Source: a bacterium
GTDB taxonomy: Bacteria; UBP6; UBA1177
Assembly: GCA_017963125.1 (NCBI GenBank)
Contig: JAGCUA010000053.1
Span: 30,608-94,607 of the forward strand
Direction: 5' to 3'
DNA: 64,000 nt
This document shows positions 1 through 8,789 of this stretch, piece by piece. Every line of letters begins with the position of its first letter. The first letter of the stretch is position 1. The notes beneath the pieces are model-generated. The model searched no databases. It saw nothing but the letters and a program-made list of their open reading frames with translations, and was not told the DNA's origin. A program made the position numbers and the translations under genes.

Positions 1-390
1 AGTGAAAGCTCTGTCGGTTATCGTTCTGATCGGAAGAGCATAGCTTGCATCTGCGCCGATGACTCTGTCTGTGACGAAAAGAGAGTCTTTTTTGGAAAGA
101 GCGGCAACTGCATCCTCGAAAAGCATATCGAAAGTTTCCTGCGATACCGGAAGGTTGTTCGGGGAAGTCCAGTCGACCGTTTTTTCAGTCTTTGAATTTT
201 TGACGATAAATGTATCTTTCGGGCTTCTTCCGGTCGATTCAGCCGGCGTCCAGACAGACAAAGCACCTGTTTTAGTAACAAAAACTTTTTCTTTCGTTAC
301 CGATTTGTGAATAAGCATTTCCCTTGACGGGTTGATAAAAACTTTTTTGTGAGCATCAAGAAGCTCTTTCAGACCAGCATTGAAATTCAT
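1..390 (-). CDS. pckA: ATP-dependent phosphoenolpyruvate carboxykinase, N-terminal part
   Basis: The first 130 codons of a gene that runs off the left edge. The enzyme converts oxaloacetate and ATP to phosphoenolpyruvate, ADP and CO2 in the cytoplasm (gluconeogenesis, or anaplerosis in fermenters). The fragment carries the family's N-terminal signature GRSPKDTFIV, in which the Arg helps bind oxaloacetate, preceded by a TGALSVWTPAEST segment, and later VTDRVIGADASYALPIRTIT, matching the E. coli PckA region around VDAFCGANPDTRLSVRFIT. The ATG at 388-390 has a good ribosome site (AAGGAGTT) six bases upstream; the ATG three bases further out is followed at once by a stop. The catalytic core and the kinase-type P-loop lie outside the window. 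Recognition is firm although the gene is incomplete. Confidence 0.93.
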   Translation of the reverse strand, partial: MNFNAGLKELLDAHKKVFINPSREMLIHKSVTKEKVFVTKTGALSVWTPAESTGRSPKDTFIVKNSKTEKTVDWTSPNNLPVSQETFDMLFEDAVAALSKKDSLFVTDRVIGADASYALPIRTITDRAFT

Positions 391-443
391 TTCATAACTC
401 CTTAAAATTATTAACAATAATGGTTTTAGAAATTTTCTTCATC

Positions 444-462
444 GAAAGAACGGGATTTCCCG
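444..462 (-). terminator. Possible weak terminator after the GAF gene
   Basis: On the minus strand the palindrome CGGGAAATCCCG (451-462) is followed by a short pyrimidine run TTCTTTC. It lies between the GAF gene and pckA and could separate their transcripts. The stem is short and the T-run broken, so this is tentative. Confidence 0.3.
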
Positions 463-485
463 CCTCAAATATCGGACAAAACAGA

Positions 486-1298
486 CTAATCAAATGTATT
501 GTTCGTTCCGGTCCAGATCATGTGGAAATATTCGCCCATCTTTTCGCCGATAAAGCGCATAGCTTCCATATCGTCCGCATCGAAACGGCTGCTTCCTTTC
601 TTGTTGATAAGCTCGAGAACACCGAAAGTGATGTTGGTTTCCATAGATTTTATCGGAACACAGACGATCGAATTGGTTTCGTAACCGATCTTCTGGCTTA
701 TGTCCTTGAAGAAACGCGGATCTTTCTGAACATCACCGACAGCGATGTAGCAGCTGTGTCTTGCAGCAAAGCCAACAAGTCCCTGACCTACGCGGACTTT
801 GATGCCGAGAACCGAATCAGCCTTGGGGCCGCGGCACGAAACAAATTCCATGTCGGTCGTGCTGAGGTCTGACCTTGCAAACGAACCGCTTTCGCAAGGG
901 ATATATTTGAGTGCCAGATCAAGGAAAAAATCGATTCCTTTCTGCTGCGGCATTCCCCATGCATCCATAACTTCGGTGAAAAGATCAGCGAGAAGTTCAT
1001 CCTTCGGAGTGATTTTGTCTGCGACCCATCCCGATTTTTTCTCTTCGACAAGATCTCTGATATCAGTGGTGTTCGCCGGATCGACTTCCCTGAGATAAAA
1101 TTTTCTTCTGGAATCGGTATCCGTGACTACGATAAGACCGTTTTCTTTGACATCGCAAAGAATGTGCTTCATGCAGTCGGCAAGGCCCTTACTCGTGAGC
1201 GCCTCTTTGAGCGCGTCCATGTAATCAACACTTTCAGTAGTAATAACAACACCTTTCGTGCTTCCAGCCATTGGAATAAAGACTTCAAATTTAGCCAT
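486..1298 (-). CDS. GAF-domain protein
   Basis: A 270-residue soluble protein. The C-terminal half (about residues 105-260) is a GAF domain, a small-molecule or redox sensory fold: it shows VRVGQGLVGFAA, a DVQKDPRF segment, SIVCVPI and GVLELINKKG, the usual order of GAF strands. The N-terminal ~100 residues (start MAKFEVFIPMAGST) match no family I know. There is no kinase, cyclase or DNA-binding output domain, so it may act as a free-standing sensor or partner protein. The ATG at 1298 has AAGGAGAAC upstream. It lies 95 bases ahead of pckA in the same direction and is divergent from the PilZ gene. The ligand cannot be told from sequence. Confidence 0.85.
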   Translation of the reverse strand: MAKFEVFIPMAGSTKGVVITTESVDYMDALKEALTSKGLADCMKHILCDVKENGLIVVTDTDSRRKFYLREVDPANTTDIRDLVEEKKSGWVADKITPKDELLADLFTEVMDAWGMPQQKGIDFFLDLALKYIPCESGSFARSDLSTTDMEFVSCRGPKADSVLGIKVRVGQGLVGFAARHSCYIAVGDVQKDPRFFKDISQKIGYETNSIVCVPIKSMETNITFGVLELINKKGSSRFDADDMEAMRFIGEKMGEYFHMIWTGTNNTFD

Positions 1299-1440
1299 AA
1301 TGTTCTCCTTAAAGAATGACTCCTACAAAAAAACATGGGATTAAATACCAAAAACAGAAAAATTTCAAATATTCTTTAGTGGACTTTAAATTTTGTTGGT
1401 TTATATTTTTCCGATTTTGGATTTTTACGAGGAGAAGGAA

Positions 1441-1869
1441 ATGGAAGACAGGCGAAAAAACAAAGACCGCAGAGACGATCTGCAATTCAAACTTCCCAAC
1501 GATGCGAGAGGCAACAAAGACAGAAGGCAGAAGGAGCGCCGCACGAAAGAGCGTATCCCTGTCAAAATGTGGGTCAGGAATATCGAAGGAGATGCCGACT
1601 ATTTCCAGCAGACGGCGAATCTGAGCACAAACGGCATGTACATTCTTTCCCCGAGTCCGTACGAAGTCGGAACAATCATTGACATAGAATTTCAGGTCCC
1701 GGGCACAGACTACATCATAAAATGCGGTGCCGAAATTCTCCGCTGCAACGAGGAAAATCAGGTTTTCGGGCTCAGTGCGAAATTCGCAAATATGTCGGAT
1801 TCCGACAAGAAAATCATCGAAAAAGCTATGGACGAGCTTATAAGCGAATTTTGGTATATAAACGAATAG
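1441..1869 (+). CDS. PilZ-domain protein (c-di-GMP receptor candidate)
   Basis: 142 residues. A highly charged N-terminus (MEDRRKNKDRRDD, then KDRRQKERRTKERIPV) leads into a PilZ domain. The two c-di-GMP contact motifs are visible: RxxxR (RTKER) and NLSTNG, fitting the [D/N]xSxxG consensus. The strand GTIIDIEFQVPG and a GLSAKFANMS segment complete the barrel. PilZ proteins bind cyclic di-GMP and change motility or surface secretion. I chose the ATG at 1441 because GAGGAGAAGG sits just upstream; an upstream ATG at 1393 would add a hydrophobic leader without a ribosome site. It ends nine bases before nadB, so the two are probably cotranscribed. Confidence 0.88.
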   Translation: MEDRRKNKDRRDDLQFKLPNDARGNKDRRQKERRTKERIPVKMWVRNIEGDADYFQQTANLSTNGMYILSPSPYEVGTIIDIEFQVPGTDYIIKCGAEILRCNEENQVFGLSAKFANMSDSDKKIIEKAMDELISEFWYINE

Positions 1870-1878
1870 GTTTGAGAA

Positions 1879-3477
1879 ATGAAGCGCATTTATGCAGACG
1901 CCCTCATCATCGGAAGCGGACTTTCAGGGCTTTCGACAGCTCTGAGCCTCGCCGAAAAAGGGCTTAAAACAGTAGTAGTCACGAAAGAGGCGATCGATGT
2001 TTCGAACAGCGCGAACGCACAGGGCGGGATCGCGACTGTAACCGATTTCGACGTCGATTCTTTTGAAAAGCACATAAAGGACACGATCACTGCCGGAGCG
2101 GGCCTCAACAACGAAAAGGCGGTCCGTTTTTTTGTGGAAAACGGTCCCGACGCGATCAAATATTTTGAAAAACTCGGATGTCACTTCACCGAGAACGAAG
2201 ACGGGAAACTTGATCTCGGACGCGAAGGAGGGCATTCAGAGCGCAGAGTCGTCCATGCAGGCGACATCACCGGTTTCGAGCTGATAAAAGTCGTCAAAAA
2301 GGCGGTCCTGCTCCACTCGAACATCACAGTTCTTGAAAATCACACGGCCATCGACGTCATCACCGAATCGAAGTTCATGTGCAGCGAAAGCAATAAAATC
2401 ATCGGAGCCTACGTTCTCGGCAGAAACGGTGAGATCCTTACCATCACAGCAAAAACTGTGCTTTTAGCGACAGGCGGCTGCGGAAAAGTTTACCTCTATA
2501 CGTCGAATCCCGATGTTACGACCGGCGACGGCGTTGCGATCGGCTTCCGTGCAGGCGTTCCGGTCGTCAATATGGAGATGATCCAGTTCCATCCGACGAT
2601 CCTCTATCACGAAAAAATCAAGTCGATGCTCATTTCGGAGGCTCTGCGCGGCGAAGGCGGCGTTCTCATAAACAAACGCGGCGAAACCTTCATGGAAAAG
2701 TATCATCCGCTCAAATCGCTTGCTCCGCGTGACATCGTTGCCCGCGCAATCGACCACGAGATGAAGATGAGCGGCGACGACTGCGTTTTTCTCGATATGA
2801 CGAAGCTTGACGGACACTTTCTGCAGCAGCGTTTCCCGAACATCTTCAGAATCTGCATGGATGCGGGGATCGATATGCGGACAATGCCGATACCGGTCGT
2901 TCCTGCGGCGCACTATTCATGCGGCGGTCTGCAGAGCGAACCGACAGGCAAGACTCTCATTCCGGGACTTTTCGTAAGCGGCGAAGTGGCACACACGGGG
3001 CTTCACGGCGCAAACAGGCTTGCCTCGAACTCGCTTCTTGAAGCAGCCGTCATGGCGAAATACGTTGCCAAAGAGATCGTTGCCTATGTCGCAGACTACA
3101 CCGGCGAATGTCCGGAACCGCCGGAATGGAATCCGGGAGACGCCGAAGACGAAGATGAAAAGATCATCATCAAGCAGAACTGGGACGAAGTCCGCCGCAT
3201 CATGTGGAACTATGTCGGCATCGTCCGCAGCAACAAACGTCTTGAACGCGCTCTGGCGAGACTCGAACTGATGAAGCATGAAATCAACGAATACTACTGG
3301 AATTTCAAAGTTTCACGCGACCTTCTTGAACTCAGGAACCTCACTCTCACGGCTGAACTCATCATCAAAAGCGCGATGAAGCGCAAGGAAAGCCGCGGTC
3401 TGCATTTCAATATCGACTATCCGAAACTGCTCGACGAAGCTAAAGACACAATTTTGACACCATCGGAAATATTTTAA
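1879..3477 (+). CDS. nadB: L-aspartate oxidase
   Basis: 532 residues, normal length for the family. It oxidises L-aspartate to iminoaspartate with FAD, the first step of NAD synthesis from aspartate. Visible features are the N-terminal dinucleotide-binding GSGLSGLSTAL (about residues 12-22), NSANAQGGIATV contacting the flavin, HSERRVVHAGDITG, EALRGEGGVLIN and the substrate-site stretch HYSCGGL, then the helical C-terminal fumarate-reductase-type domain with RSNKRLERAL. The related flavoproteins SdhA and FrdA are less likely given length and the AQGG segment. nadA and nadC are not in the window. It sits between PilZ and two lipoproteins with short gaps (9 and 18 bases), which suggests one transcript without an obvious functional link. 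Confidence 0.94.
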   Translation: MKRIYADALIIGSGLSGLSTALSLAEKGLKTVVVTKEAIDVSNSANAQGGIATVTDFDVDSFEKHIKDTITAGAGLNNEKAVRFFVENGPDAIKYFEKLGCHFTENEDGKLDLGREGGHSERRVVHAGDITGFELIKVVKKAVLLHSNITVLENHTAIDVITESKFMCSESNKIIGAYVLGRNGEILTITAKTVLLATGGCGKVYLYTSNPDVTTGDGVAIGFRAGVPVVNMEMIQFHPTILYHEKIKSMLISEALRGEGGVLINKRGETFMEKYHPLKSLAPRDIVARAIDHEMKMSGDDCVFLDMTKLDGHFLQQRFPNIFRICMDAGIDMRTMPIPVVPAAHYSCGGLQSEPTGKTLIPGLFVSGEVAHTGLHGANRLASNSLLEAAVMAKYVAKEIVAYVADYTGECPEPPEWNPGDAEDEDEKIIIKQNWDEVRRIMWNYVGIVRSNKRLERALARLELMKHEINEYYWNFKVSRDLLELRNLTLTAELIIKSAMKRKESRGLHFNIDYPKLLDEAKDTILTPSEIF

Positions 3478-3495
3478 CAAGTTACAGGTTGCGCC

Positions 3496-5271
3496 ATGAA
3501 AAAAATCCTGTTAGCCGCAATCGTTTTTTCGATGATTTTTTTCGGTACAGGCTGCGGAAGTTCGTCGAAAAACGAAGAAGAGACCCCTGATTACGATGAC
3601 ACTGAGACGGATGAGGGCACCGAGGAAGAGGATACTGAAGAAACGGATGCCGACGAAAATGCTCCGGAACTCTCCCCTGAAGATGAAGCGAAGCTGGAAA
3701 GCATAAAAAATCTTGCCGAAGAGTATGTCAGATTCTCCAACGGCACCGGCGTTGCCATCGGTTACGGGAAAGACGAGCTGCACTCCGTCGTCTACGGTGT
3801 ACGCAACAGCGAAACTCAGGAGCCGCTTTCCACAGGCGACCTTTTTGAAATCGGCAGCATCACCAAAAATTTCACTGCCGTAACGATGCTTCTTTTACAG
3901 GAAGAAGGAAAAATCGACCTTGACCAGACGATAGACAAGTGGTTCCCGGACTTTGAAAAAGGTGACATTATCACTGTCAGAATGCTTCTCAACCACACGT
4001 CGGGGATTTTAGAGTGGAACGAATTCAACGATCTGGAAGCAACTGTAGACAAGGTCAACGGACAGTTTAACTTCGAGCCTGGTACCGACTGGTCGTACAG
4101 CAACACAAACTTTATTCTTGCAGGACTCATCATAAACAGAATCACTGGAAAGGATGCGGTCGAAGTGATCCGTGAAAAGATCCTTGATCCGCTCGGGATG
4201 ACCCACACTTTTATGAAAAATTTCGAAGAGTATCCGTTGGACAGCAAGGCTCACGGTCACACATTCGACGAGTACGGAAATATTATTCCTTATGAACTCA
4301 ACGAACGTTTCTGGACTGCCGGAGGTATCGTCTCAAACCTTGAAGATATGTTCAAGTACGCTCACGCGCTTTTTAACGGAGACCTTCTTTCGGAAGAGAG
4401 CATGAAGGAGATGCTTGACTTTGTTAAAGTCTCGGGAACTCCTGTTTACGGACTCGCCATAATGCACGGCAACGGTTCCCACGGTAAATTCTACTACCAC
4501 GGCGGAGATGTGATCACCACTGCGGCAATGATGGCCTACTACCCTGAAACCGGCGAAATACACGTTCTTTTCAACAACAGCGGAAGCAGTTCCAGTACGC
4601 TGTATCTCCTCAATGACGAGATGGAATATGTTCTTATGGACGGCAAAACAGCTGAAAAGATAAGCAGTTTTCCTGATTGGGATGAACTTATAAAAAACGA
4701 TGACGACACACAGGTCTTTGCCCTTTACGCTCCGCTGCCCGATTATCCAGCCGAAGAACTGAACGATTCTATCGGATATTTCGTCTATCCCGGAGACTAC
4801 TATCCCGACTTTTACTGCACGCACTATCTGTTCAAAACTCAGGGTTATGTAAAGATCATACAGGAATGTTCTGAACCTTTGAGATACTACACTGATGATC
4901 TCAAGGTCAGAAGAACAGATATCGACATGTATCTCAGCGAATTCGAGGCAGCGGCGGAATCAGGCAACCCGACACAGAACTTCTACTTCACGAAATACGA
5001 CTATTACTACGATATCGAAGATGCTTACGTCACTAAAATATGCTACGATCTTGAAGAAAGCGATCCTGACAAATATATGATGGTTTCAAGCGGTCCGCAT
5101 CCGTCAGACCGTGAATTCTACCACATCTGGGGCAAATCGAAAATGGCTGAAGGCACAAGAGCCACCGGATGCGAGTGCTACAATAAAGACGGGACAGAGC
5201 GGGAATGCACTGATGATGACCAGGCGGACGATGGAACCGAGGCTTCAAGACCTCCGATATTACTTTTCTAA
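3496..5271 (+). CDS. Lipoprotein serine hydrolase, beta-lactamase/DD-peptidase (S12) family, copy 1
   Basis: 591 residues. A lipoprotein signal ending FGTGC with Cys at about residue 20 is followed by an Asp/Glu/Thr-rich linker to about residue 65, then an S12-type domain. The three active-site elements are present: SITK (SxxK, nucleophile Ser and Lys), YSN (YxN) and HGG (replacing the KTG/HxG motif). LLNHTSGI is another family hallmark. A ~200-residue C-terminal extension, rich in Tyr, Asp and Cys, is outside the hydrolase fold and unassigned. Family members act as DD-peptidases, esterases or lactamases; the substrate cannot be told here. The adjacent gene is a close paralogue (tandem duplication). 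Probably anchored to a membrane leaflet facing the periplasm or the outside. Confidence 0.88.
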   Translation: MKKILLAAIVFSMIFFGTGCGSSSKNEEETPDYDDTETDEGTEEEDTEETDADENAPELSPEDEAKLESIKNLAEEYVRFSNGTGVAIGYGKDELHSVVYGVRNSETQEPLSTGDLFEIGSITKNFTAVTMLLLQEEGKIDLDQTIDKWFPDFEKGDIITVRMLLNHTSGILEWNEFNDLEATVDKVNGQFNFEPGTDWSYSNTNFILAGLIINRITGKDAVEVIREKILDPLGMTHTFMKNFEEYPLDSKAHGHTFDEYGNIIPYELNERFWTAGGIVSNLEDMFKYAHALFNGDLLSEESMKEMLDFVKVSGTPVYGLAIMHGNGSHGKFYYHGGDVITTAAMMAYYPETGEIHVLFNNSGSSSSTLYLLNDEMEYVLMDGKTAEKISSFPDWDELIKNDDDTQVFALYAPLPDYPAEELNDSIGYFVYPGDYYPDFYCTHYLFKTQGYVKIIQECSEPLRYYTDDLKVRRTDIDMYLSEFEAAAESGNPTQNFYFTKYDYYYDIEDAYVTKICYDLEESDPDKYMMVSSGPHPSDREFYHIWGKSKMAEGTRATGCECYNKDGTERECTDDDQADDGTEASRPPILLF

Positions 5272-5293
5272 ATAACAGCAAAAGGAGAACGAA

Positions 5294-7162
5294 ATGAAAA
5301 AACTCTTTATTACAATGATCCTTCTTTCAATGGTTTTCTTCGGAACATCATGCGGAAGTTCCTCTAAAGACAAAAATAAAGAGGAAACTCCGGAGACCGA
5401 CGATATCGAAACAGACAGCGATACCGGCGAAGAAGATACCGGCACCGAAGACGAAAGCGACAGTGAGGACGAAACGGAAGACACTGAGATCGACGACGAA
5501 GAACCGGATACGGAAGGGCCTCTTACCGATGAAGAGAAACTTGAGAGCATAAAAAATCTTGCCGAAGAGTATGTCAATTTCGCACACGGCACAGGCGTCG
5601 TCGTTGGTTACGGAAAAGACAAACTCACCTCTTTTGCTTACGGCGTTCGCAACAGCGAAACAAAAGAGGAACTCAAGGCCGACGATCTTTTTGAAGTCGG
5701 CAGCATAACCAAAAATTTCACGGCAGTCACCATGCTTCTTTTGCAGGAAGAGGGCAAAATCGACCTCGACGAGACAATAGACACATGGTTCCCCGACTTT
5801 GAAAAAGGCGACATCATCACTGTCAGAATGCTCCTCAACCACACTTCCGGCATCATGGAGATGAGCGAGGTCATGGATCCTGAGGATGTCGTCGAAGACG
5901 TCAACGGCAGATTCGACTTCGAGCCGGGAACTTCATGGACTTACATCAACGCAAATTTTGTTCTCGCAGGACTGATTATGAGCGAAGTCGCCGGAAAACC
6001 GGCACATGAAGTCATCCGTGAAAAAATCATCGATCCTCTCGGTCTCACCCACACTTTCATGAAAGGTTTCGAAGAACATTCCGCAGAGAATAAAGCTCAC
6101 GGACACGCCTACGATGCTCACGGAAATATCGTTCCCTACGAATATCAGCACAAGGCATGGACGGCCGGTTCTCTCGTTTCAAACGTCGAAGACCTTTTCA
6201 AGTACGGCTATGCGCTTTTCCACGGACAGATCCTCTCGAAAGAAAGCATGGATCAGATGCTCGATATAGTTGAACTTCTGGGAGAGCCTGTCTACGGCCT
6301 TGGTACGCAGTACGGCAAAGGTTCGCACAGTGAATTTTACGGACACGGCGGAGATGTTTTCGCATCACACTCAATGCTTTACTACTACCCGGAAACAGAT
6401 GAAATCCACATAATCCTCAACAACTTCAACGAAAGCAAGGATATGTACGTCCTGAACGACGAAATGGAATACGTTCTCACGGACGACTCTCCCGCCAGAA
6501 AGAAAACAGAATTCCCTGACTGGGAAGAACTCACGGATGCAGACCAGCACACCCAGATCTTCGCTCTTTATTCAATAATGGAAGATTACCCCGTGTATAA
6601 TTTAGACTACGGTATCGGCTACTTCGCATATCCTGAAGACGAGTATATCAACTACTACTGCACACAGTATATGTTCAGATACCAGAGCTACGGAGTAACG
6701 ATCGTAAAAATCGCTTCTGAGTGCATCGAACCGAAAGAATATTATGTCGGACCGTTCAAAGTTCAGCGAACCGACATCGATATGTATCTCAGCGATTTCA
6801 AGGATGCCATCAGTTCCGGCGCTCCGACGCAGCAGTTCTATGTCACGAAATACGATTATTACTATGACCTTGATCGTGAATATGTCTACAAATACTGCTA
6901 CTACCTTGAAGACAGCGACCCAGACAAATACATGGTAATTTCAAAAGACAAAAACCCGTCAAAAACAGAATTTTATCACGTTTGGGGCAAGACGAAAATG
7001 GATGCAAGCAAAAAACTTGTCGGCTGCCACTGCTACAACGAAAGTGAAAAAGAACGCGAATGCACCGAAAATGACGAATATCCGCCGAAAGAAGAAACCG
7101 AAGAACCGGAAGAATCCGGCGACGATGATGAAATCACGGACAACGAAACTCCGGATGAATAA
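5294..7162 (+). CDS. Lipoprotein serine hydrolase, beta-lactamase/DD-peptidase (S12) family, copy 2
   Basis: 622 residues, paralogous to the gene just upstream along its whole length, with the same order: lipobox FGTSC, a long acidic linker, and an S12 domain. Active-site elements are SITK, YIN and HGG. LLNHTSGI and EGKIDLDETIDTWFPDFEKG are nearly the same as in copy 1. The C-terminal extension is also shared (tract KYDYYYD, followed by a Cys-containing HCYNESEKERECTEN segment) and ends in a second acidic stretch that copy 1 lacks. The gap between the two genes is 22 bases and holds an AAAGGAGAAC ribosome site. The enzymes may differ in substrate after duplication. A GC-rich hairpin begins directly after the stop codon. 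Confidence 0.88.
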   Translation: MKKLFITMILLSMVFFGTSCGSSSKDKNKEETPETDDIETDSDTGEEDTGTEDESDSEDETEDTEIDDEEPDTEGPLTDEEKLESIKNLAEEYVNFAHGTGVVVGYGKDKLTSFAYGVRNSETKEELKADDLFEVGSITKNFTAVTMLLLQEEGKIDLDETIDTWFPDFEKGDIITVRMLLNHTSGIMEMSEVMDPEDVVEDVNGRFDFEPGTSWTYINANFVLAGLIMSEVAGKPAHEVIREKIIDPLGLTHTFMKGFEEHSAENKAHGHAYDAHGNIVPYEYQHKAWTAGSLVSNVEDLFKYGYALFHGQILSKESMDQMLDIVELLGEPVYGLGTQYGKGSHSEFYGHGGDVFASHSMLYYYPETDEIHIILNNFNESKDMYVLNDEMEYVLTDDSPARKKTEFPDWEELTDADQHTQIFALYSIMEDYPVYNLDYGIGYFAYPEDEYINYYCTQYMFRYQSYGVTIVKIASECIEPKEYYVGPFKVQRTDIDMYLSDFKDAISSGAPTQQFYVTKYDYYYDLDREYVYKYCYYLEDSDPDKYMVISKDKNPSKTEFYHVWGKTKMDASKKLVGCHCYNESEKERECTENDEYPPKEETEEPEESGDDDEITDNETPDE

Positions 7163-7219
7163 GCGCGCCGTGTCGTAGTAACGGCGAAACAACGTGACGA
7201 CGTGACGTCGAGGGCGCGC
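7163..7219 (+). other. GC-rich inverted repeat directly after a stop codon
   Basis: GCGCGCC (7163-7169) pairs with GGCGCGC (7213-7219). Between the arms, GTCGT can pair with ACGAC, and ACGTGACG is repeated in tandem. The first arm abuts the TAA of the second serine-hydrolase gene. Its G+C content is well above that of its flanks. There is no T-tract, so it is not a textbook intrinsic terminator. It could protect the mRNA 3' end, cause polarity before the next gene, or be a small repeat element. Confidence 0.5.
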
Positions 7220-7238
7220 AATTAAACAAGGCTTTCCA

Positions 7239-7904
7239 ATGAATGTTCTCAACAAATTCGGCTGGTTCATAGTTCCGACACTGATGTTTTCTTTAGTCGA
7301 GCTGGTGGGAGAAAAATATATTCCCGGTTACAAATTGGCTGAACTACAGGTAAGGACAACGACTGAAGATATTTTTCATGTCGCTATTATCTATTTGTTA
7401 GTTGCAATTCTTATGGATTTTGCCTTTTACGAGCATACACAAAACTATCTCTACACTTTTTACCGCGAATCTTTTTTCGACAGAAACTGGTTTCTTCTCA
7501 TTCTTCCGGCTTATTCGTTCCGCGTATTTCACGGTGATCCAAAGATTTACATCATCGCGGCATTAGCATTGATCCTAATCAACGAGCCTTTCAGAAGATG
7601 GAGAATGAAGAAAAGAGTGATTGCTGCGGAAAAAGCGAAAAATCTTCTGGAACATCCTTATTACGACGCGACAAAAGTGGAATTGAAACACTACACAAAG
7701 AACTTTTTTATAAGAAGCTGGTTTATGTTCATTATCCCGTGGGGACTTATTCTTATTACCGATCCTGGTCGCAGAGGTGCTTTCTATAACCCCATGTTAA
7801 TAGCTTTCGGTTTTTTTGAGGCATTCTGCAAGAGCAAAGCCCGCAAAGAAATCAAAGCAATGCTCGGAGAAGATAATTTTATAGATTTTACGGAAGATTC
7901 CTGA
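7239..7904 (+). CDS. Multi-pass membrane protein of unknown function
   Basis: 221 residues with four or five hydrophobic segments: about residues 5-22, 45-65, 85-110, 158-178 and a weaker one near 190. Charged loops lie between them, including a basic stretch RRWRMKKRVIAAEKAK that should face the cytoplasm. I see no known family motif. The ATG at 7239 is preceded by an AAGG-type site. It follows the hairpin at 7163-7219 and converges on trxA with only four bases between the ends. A membrane location is well supported; the role is not. Confidence 0.7.
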   Translation: MNVLNKFGWFIVPTLMFSLVELVGEKYIPGYKLAELQVRTTTEDIFHVAIIYLLVAILMDFAFYEHTQNYLYTFYRESFFDRNWFLLILPAYSFRVFHGDPKIYIIAALALILINEPFRRWRMKKRVIAAEKAKNLLEHPYYDATKVELKHYTKNFFIRSWFMFIIPWGLILITDPGRRGAFYNPMLIAFGFFEAFCKSKARKEIKAMLGEDNFIDFTEDS

Positions 7905-7908
7905 AGAA

Positions 7909-8232
7909 CTACAGATTCCTTTTGACCAAATCTTCGAGTTCCTCTTTCGGAACAAGACCGACTGAAGTTTCAACTTCCTGACCGTTTTTGAAAACTTTGA
8001 TGCACGGAATCCCGCGGATTTTGTACTTGAACGAAAGTTCCATGTTTTCATCGGTATCGACCTTTACGAATTTGACATTTGCATTGTCTGCGTAGTCGTT
8101 CGAAAGCTCTTCGAAAATAGGACCAAGCATTTTGCACGGACCGCACCACTGAGCCCAGAAATCAACGATCGCGACACCTTTGAAATCAATGACTTCCGCC
8201 TGAAAAGTCTCTTCATTTGCATGAATAAGCAT
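7909..8232 (-). CDS. trxA: Thioredoxin
   Basis: 107 residues, the usual thioredoxin length, with no signal peptide. It is a cytoplasmic thiol-disulfide reductant. The active site WCGPC (Cys30 and Cys33) lies in VDFWAQWCGPCKML. The buried Asp is in VDFW, and the cis-proline loop reads GIPC. In most thioredoxins the residue after the cis-proline is Thr (GIPT); here it is Cys77, a third cysteine next to the substrate groove. The ATG has GAGGAAAC upstream. It lies downstream of the exported-protein gene at 8242-8775, ten bases away on the same strand, so the two may share a transcript. Confidence 0.93.
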   Translation of the reverse strand: MLIHANEETFQAEVIDFKGVAIVDFWAQWCGPCKMLGPIFEELSNDYADNANVKFVKVDTDENMELSFKYKIRGIPCIKVFKNGQEVETSVGLVPKEELEDLVKRNL

Positions 8233-8241
8233 TGTTTCCTC

Positions 8242-8775
8242 CTATTTGAAAACTATTTTTTTGATGTTGTTTTTGCTCAGTTCGAGGACTTCCCTTTCAA
8301 GATCGGGATAGTCTTTTTTGCTCTCGTTTCCTTCGTTACTGACCTGAATTTTGTAGAAAAACGCCGCAACCGGAGTTTTTTCGCCCTCGATATGAATGAA
8401 GAAAACCCTGTTGTCTTCGATTTCGACAGGCTCTTTGCTCTCGCCTTTTACTTTCGGCACGATATGGTAGAGCGCCTTCATCGAACAGAACTTTCTGACG
8501 GGAACGAATCTGCCGTCCTCAAAGCACGAAACATCGTCGCTGCTTTTGAAATCGATCTCTTTGATGTCGGAGAATTTGAGCATAAGCTCGTTGACGCCCT
8601 GAGCAGCAGAAATCGTCGTAGTTTCAGCCAAAGACTTGCTGCCGATCTGTGCAGCCTCGATCTTTACGATTTTACCCGAAACCGTCTTGCCGTTTTTCAG
8701 CGTGATCGTCACATTTTCGGCAAACAGAAGCGACGAAACAAACAAAATTGCAAAAAACATGAAAAATTTCTTCAT
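8242..8775 (-). CDS. Exported protein of unknown function
   Basis: 177 residues. The N-terminus MKKFFMFFAILFVSSLLFA is a clear type I signal peptide, with cleavage likely after Ala19, giving a mature protein that begins ENVTITLKNG. The first mature segment (VTITLKNGKTVSGKIVKI) looks like a small SH3-like or Sm-like strand pair found in several exported proteins; nothing else is recognisable. I start at the ATG at 8775 because GGAGGTTGTT precedes it; an upstream TTG would overlap the ribosome site. It lies 14 bases after the gene at 8790-9962 and 9 bases before trxA, all on one strand, so a three-gene transcript is plausible. Confidence 0.7.
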   Translation of the reverse strand: MKKFFMFFAILFVSSLLFAENVTITLKNGKTVSGKIVKIEAAQIGSKSLAETTTISAAQGVNELMLKFSDIKEIDFKSSDDVSCFEDGRFVPVRKFCSMKALYHIVPKVKGESKEPVEIEDNRVFFIHIEGEKTPVAAFFYKIQVSNEGNESKKDYPDLEREVLELSKNNIKKIVFK

Positions 8776-8789
8776 AACAACCTCCAAAA

